Origin: CAVRGQ01 sp963720785
GTDB lineage: Bacteria > Actinomycetota > Acidimicrobiia > IMCC26256 > DASPTH01
DNA length: 64,000 nt
NCBI GenBank assembly: GCA_963720785.1
Contig: CAVRGQ010000007.1
Location: 47,295 to 111,294, forward strand
Reading direction: 5' to 3'
Shown: in pieces, positions 60,641 to 64,000 of the stretch
How positions within the stretch are numbered: position 1 is the stretch's first letter
Layout: each line of letters opens with the position of its first letter
The notes under the pieces: generated by a model
The model's database searches: none
Seen by the model: the letters and a program-made list of their open reading frames with translations, nothing else
What the model was told of the DNA's origin: nothing
Made by a program: the position numbers and the translations under genes

Positions 60641-62064
60641 ATGGTGGCCACCGATGTCAGGGAAGTGCGCGGCGAGATCCCGCTCGAACGGATCGAGGCC
60701 GAGCTCACCGAGCTGTCCGGGCAGCTCGCGGCGGGCGAGTGCCGATGGCTCCTGCTCGTGGGCGAGTACGACCGTCGCGAGGGCTACCTGCAGTGGGGCT
60801 GTCGCTCCTGCGTGCAGTGGCTCAGCTGGCAGTGCGGCCTCGACGGGCGTTCCGCTCGCGACAAGCTCCGGGTCGCGCGGGCACTCGAGCACCTACCCGT
60901 GGTCACGCGGGAGTTCGCGGCCGGACGGTTGAGCTACTCGAAGGTGCGCGCGCTGCACGCGTATCGCCACACCCGAGAACGAGGCCGACCTCGTCGACCT
61001 CGCCGAGCACGCGACGGCGGCGCAGGTGGAACGCGTCGTGCGGGGGTACCGCCGCTCACGCAGGTCCGACGACGACCGCCGCGACGCTGAGCGCCAGCAC
61101 CAGGGCCGCTTCCTGCGCATCGATCTCGACGACGCCCCCGACAGCGACGGCAGCTACGTGGTGAGTGGTCGCATCCCGGCGGAGGTTGCGGCCGCAGTTC
61201 TCACCACGCTCGAATCCGCTCGCGCACTGGTGCCATGCCCCCAACCCGACGCGGAACCCACCGAGCGAATGCGGTCCCGCGGAACCGCTCGATCACGGCA
61301 CGCTCAACGTCGACGCGCTCGCGATGATGGCCGAGTCGTGGCTCACCCGCGGCCCGGCATCGCGCAAGGGCGGCGATCGCCACCTGATCACCGTGTACGT
61401 CGACGCCGATGTGCTCGCCGACGACGATCCCGCCGAGAGCGACCACGGCGGCGTGTGCGAGATCGACGGCGGCACCCGCTTCGCGCCGGAGACGGCGCGC
61501 CGGCTCATGTGCGACTCCTCGGTGGTGTGGATGTTGCAGGACGGTGACGGGAAGCCGGTCAACGTCAGCACGCGGACGCGCAGCATCCCGCCGTCGCTGC
61601 GCCGCGCAGTCCACGCGCGAGACCAGGGCTGCGACTTCCCCGGGTGCGGCGAGCGCTCGTTCACCGACATCCACCACCTCCGTCACCGCGCCCATGGTGG
61701 CGACAATTCGATGGTCAACCTGGCCGAGCTGTGCTGGCACCACCACCGTCTCGTGCACGAGGGCGGCTGGGGGCTGCGCCGCGGCCGGCACGGGCACCTG
61801 ATCGCGATCCGCCCCGACGGCACCGAGCTCGGCCCCGGCGACGGCCCCGGGTTCGACCATCACTGCATCGGCACCAGCAACCAGGATCGCGGCGTCGCCG
61901 TGACGCGCGACACCGCGATCCCGCACTGGCACGGCGATCACCTCGACGTCAACTGGGTGATCGACAGCCTCGGGAGCTTCGAACGACGCGCCAGTGAGCG
62001 ATCGAGTTCAGTTGAATGGTTGATTATTGTAGGTGTAATGGAGAGGGGGGGAGATGGTTGGTAA
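60641..62064 (+). CDS. DUF222-HNH endonuclease (13E12 family), frameshifted
   Basis: Protein of about 470 residues of the 13E12/REP family found in many copies in actinobacteria. The ATG at 60641 follows GGAGGG. The helical DUF222 domain (RWLLLVGEYDRREGYLQWG, SARDKLRVARALEHLPVV) slips frame near 60968 and again near 61275. The C-terminal HNH nuclease is intact: CDFPGCGERSFTDIHHL, then GGDNSMVNLAELCWHHHRLV, with paired Cys and the catalytic His. Its role is uncertain; a DNA-damage-linked nuclease or a mobile-element origin have been suggested for the family. The last 20 or so codons run into the C-free tract, so the natural end may be nearer 62000. Confidence 0.83.
61273..61292. repeat. Second copy of the GGTYCCGCGGAACCGCTCGA repeat
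   Basis: GGTCCCGCGGAACCGCTCGA matches the intergenic copy at 60540-60559 in 19 of 20 bases. It lies inside the HNH gene exactly where the reading frame slips, so it may mark an insertion or a copying error. Confidence 0.6.
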
Positions 62065-62131
62065 AGAGGGTAATGGGTGGTGATGTAGTGGTGATTTGGG
62101 GGGTGGTAAGGTTGTGGTGGTGGTATTAAAG
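62010..62131. other. 122-nt tract with no C on the plus strand
   Basis: From 62010 to 62131 the plus strand contains only A, G and T, with runs such as GAGAGGGGGGGAGATGG and TGGTGGTGGT. In GC-rich DNA this is strikingly abnormal. The G-runs could form a G-quadruplex on one strand. It separates the HNH gene from a broken reading frame. A bona fide strand-biased element and an assembly or base-calling artefact are both possible. Confidence 0.85.
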
Positions 62132-62981
62132 CAGCCGACAAGAAGATCGGTCTTGCCGGCGTCTGACCTCGACGACTTCCGTCGGGTTGGAAGTAGACGA
62201 GCCGCATCCTCGTCGGATTCAACAAGGCGGCCGAGAACGTTGCCGGCTGCAAGGCCTGCTCGTGCTGAAGACGTGCTCAGGCGCGGCGCCACTCGGAGTC
62301 TGGGACGTTGAGAAGTGCGAGAGACGTTCTCGAACGCGTGTGTGATGCCGGACGAGATGGGAGCTAAGAGGCTCTACGACGGGTACAGCACGGGGAAGAC
62401 GCAGGGCTGCATCGCCAAGGTAGGCGGTGCGACGTCAAGGCGAGGATGGCGTTGTCATCGAGCGCTGCCGCCGATGGGGCCAAGGTGACCACCGTGTGGG
62501 TGAGGTCTCGGGTGCGAGATCGGCACCGAATCAACGTGCTACGAACTCGAGGTCGAGATCTCGGGCCCGAAGATCCCGTTCGTGGACAAGGCCTACTTCG
62601 ATTTCGCTACGTGTTGAACGGGCGGTGTTCACATCTACCAGCACTCCAACAGCTACGAACAGTCGGAATCCATGCTCGATCAGTTGATCGACACAACCGA
62701 GCGACGACTACGCCGCCTCGCGGGCCAAGCCGTCCGGCAGCCAACGAACAAGCTCCCTCGGTTCGGCACTGTCGACGAGCGACGGTGCGGTGATCACGTC
62801 TCTGGTCACCCCGAACGTGCCCGGCAAATACTCGGAGATGGTCCGTACACGATCGCCGACGTCCAGATCTGCGCCGCGAAGGGCGCCTCCAGCAAGGTTG
62901 ATGCCTCCACCTACGGTTTCCAACTGTCTTCGCGACAACACGAGCGTGAAGCACCTATGGCGGACGACGGCTTCAACTTGA
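62132..62981 (+). pseudogene. Broken reading frame, possibly a secreted DUF4352-like protein
   Basis: The plus strand shows coherent, high-GC3 coding pieces that jump between frames about every 80-150 nt: GFNKAAENVAGCKACS, MGAKRLYDGYSTGKTQGC, CYELEVEISGPKIPFVDKAY, then after an in-frame TGA near 62615 HIYQHSNSYEQSESMLDQLI, DDYAASRAKPSGSQ, AVITSLVTPNVPGKYSEMV and finally DGPYTIADVQICAAKGASS with GFQLSS, ending at 62981. The last part resembles the Ig-like fold of DUF4352-type extracytoplasmic proteins; this is a weak resemblance. No start is clear. Codon use is less extreme than in neighbours. It is either decayed or very poorly sequenced. Confidence 0.45.
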
Positions 62982-63139
62982 TTGAGAGGGGCGGGCAGAG
63001 AATGGTTGAAAGAGAGTAGAGAAGGTGCTGTTGAAGGGTTTGGAGGGCAAGGCTGTTGGAACGAGCTGACCTCGGGTATTCGGACTCTGGCCGATCGGGG
63101 GGATCTTCTGGGTAGCTTGCAGGCGCAGGAGGCACGCCC
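62982..63139. other. C-poor intergenic segment
   Basis: 158 nt between the broken reading frame and the last gene. The first half is again purine-rich and C-poor (GAGAATGGTTGAAAGAGAG), resembling the tract at 62010-62131, as if the two flanked the broken gene. I see no gene, tRNA or terminator hairpin. An AGGAGG near the end serves the next gene. Confidence 0.6.
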
Positions 63140-64000
63140 GTGCTCAGTGATCCGTTCGACATCGTGTTCACCGGCGACGTGGCCCGCCGCGCCGTCGTCG
63201 ACGAGGGCCTCTGCGAGCAGTTGCTCACCGAGTACCGGGTGTTCCTCCACGAGTGCCTGCAGACCGCCGGGCTGGTGGTCGCACCCAACGGTTGGATGGT
63301 GGGCGATCTCGACGATCCGCTGGCCCGGTACCTGCATGCCCGGACGGAGGACGATCTCGTCGAGTTCGAGCCGCCCGAAGACGGCGACCTCGACTTCGAC
63401 GAGCTCAGCTACGGCATCGCGCTCGACGGCGAGGCGCTCGCGTTCTGGCTGCCCACCTTCGGCGGCGCACTGATCGCGCCGGGCGCGGTCGCGGCCGGTC
63501 GGCGGGTGATCGAGCCGCTGTACCGCGCGCCTCGCGGTGACGGTGCGCGCCCGTGCGGCCGAGGTGTTCGTGGGCGACGAGGTCGCGGGCACGGTCATCG
63601 ACAGCTTCTGGTCGGTCGCGGACGAGCACCTGGAGCTACGCGACCTCGCGCCCACCCTCGGTGTACGGCCGCTCCAGGCGCAGATCACCGAGTGGCTCGC
63701 CGAGCACCTCGCGGTGTTGGCGGACGAGTACGGCCCGCTCGAGCTCGCGCCCGAAGCGCGGCTCGTCACGATCGGCGACGGCCACGCGCGCGTCGACGTC
63801 GCCGCACGCCGCGCGGGCGGCTGGCTGCTCACGCTCGTGCGTCGCGGCGAGGTGGGCCTCACCGCGCTGGCCCAGCTCGACCGCTCACTCGACGTCGCGC
63901 GCGATGCGATCGCGCTCGCCGACGACACCGTCGAGGGCCTGCTCGTCGCCGAGCGCGCGTCACCACAGCTGCTCGACGTGCTCGCCGAACGGGCCGACGT
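63140..64000 (+). CDS. Unrecognised protein, partial, frameshifted
   Basis: Gene starting at a GTG near 63140, preceded by AGGAGG 7 nt upstream, and running off the right edge. The product opens LSDPFDIVFTGDVARRAVVD and is acidic, with EFEPPEDGDLDFDELSYGIA and a hydrophobic AFWLPTFGGALIAPGAVAAG segment. The frame slips near 63520 and continues VTVRARAAEVFVGDEVAGTV to LLDVLAERADV at the edge. At least 285 residues are encoded. I do not recognise the family; base composition returns to the GC-rich norm here. Confidence 0.6.
   Translation, partial: MLSDPFDIVFTGDVARRAVVDEGLCEQLLTEYRVFLHECLQTAGLVVAPNGWMVGDLDDPLARYLHARTEDDLVEFEPPEDGDLDFDELSYGIALDGEALAFWLPTFGGALIAPGAVAAGRRVIEPLYRAPRGDGARPCGRGVRGRRGRGHGHRQLLVGRGRAPGATRPRAHPRCTAAPGADHRVARRAPRGVGGRVRPARARARSAARHDRRRPRARRRRRTPRGRLAAHARASRRGGPHRAGPARPLTRRRARCDRARRRHRRGPARRRARVTTAARRARRTGRR

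Noticed and set aside
62616..62618. In-frame TGA inside the broken reading frame as a selenocysteine codon.
   Set aside because: Neighbouring frameshifts show the sequence is unreliable, and no SECIS-like hairpin is apparent just downstream.
62708..62960. Minus-strand reading frame that looked coherent (VGGGINLAGGALRGADLDVG, ISEYLPGTFGVTRDVI).
   Set aside because: The plus strand of the same stretch shows nearly pure G/C third positions in coherent pieces, while the minus frame has mixed third positions, so the minus reading is taken as the antisense shadow.

Overview
The window is a 64 kb piece of a GC-rich actinobacterial chromosome. Supporting signs are frequent GTG and TTG starts, 4-nt ATGA/GTGA gene overlaps, F420/flavin luciferase-like oxidoreductases, an MMPL exporter, a GtrA/GT2/GT39 cell-envelope cluster, acyl-CoA dehydrogenases, P450s, a DUF222-HNH gene and an actinobacterial-type SOS box (CGAAC-N4-GTTCG). 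The overall style suggests Actinomycetota, perhaps Acidimicrobiia; this is inference, because no rRNA or marker gene is present. About half the large genes carry one or more one-base frameshifts that a neighbouring frame repairs exactly. That pattern points to uncorrected indels in the sequence rather than to dozens of pseudogenes, so broken genes are annotated as whole genes with the breakpoint stated.

Layout. 0-7.4 kb: acyl-CoA metabolism (an acyl-CoA synthetase on the minus strand, three tandem acyl-CoA dehydrogenases, a DapB-like reductase), an unassigned possible iron oxygenase and a secreted cupin protein. 7.4-34.8 kb: a large purine/hydantoin catabolic region. 34.8-42.2 kb: two tandem P450s, two PF04909 amidohydrolases, a BKACE-family enzyme and a D-aminoacylase-like enzyme. 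42.3-47.8 kb: a Baeyer-Villiger monooxygenase, an MMPL/RND exporter and an LLM oxidoreductase. 47.8-51.6 kb: a GT39/GtrA/GT2 glycosylation operon. 51.7-60.5 kb: P450, sulfatase, acyl-CoA synthetase, SDR, two acetoacetate-decarboxylase-like proteins, alpha/beta hydrolase and LLM oxidoreductase. 60.5-64 kb: a DUF222-HNH gene behind a perfect SOS box, a 122-nt tract with no C on the plus strand, a badly broken reading frame, and an unrecognised gene running off the window.

The most interesting content is the purine region. Four intergenic sites (13309, 16804, 22564, 33632) share a 17-bp palindrome, TTCAACA-N3-TGTTGAA. They sit at the promoters of (i) a three-subunit xanthine dehydrogenase operon that also encodes two N-carbamoyl amidohydrolases, (ii) an 8-oxoguanine-deaminase-like gene divergent from two 2-oxoglutarate/iron oxygenases, (iii) an ABC importer operon divergent from an adenosine deaminase, and (iv) a fused XdhD-like dehydrogenase operon (ssnA-like, LLM oxygenase, adenosine deaminase, Rieske oxygenase, adenine deaminase, MFS permease) divergent from a 2,3-diaminopropionate ammonia-lyase. 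The one transcription factor in the region is a small YheO/DauR-type HTH protein (14988-15341), a natural candidate for binding the sites. The region has no uricase, HIU hydrolase, OHCU decarboxylase or canonical allantoin pathway. It has instead the hydantoinase, carbamoylase, SsnA, XdhD and diaminopropionate-lyase set that recalls the E. coli yge/ygf purine cluster, here mixed with O2-dependent enzymes. That combination is the best candidate for an undescribed system in this window.
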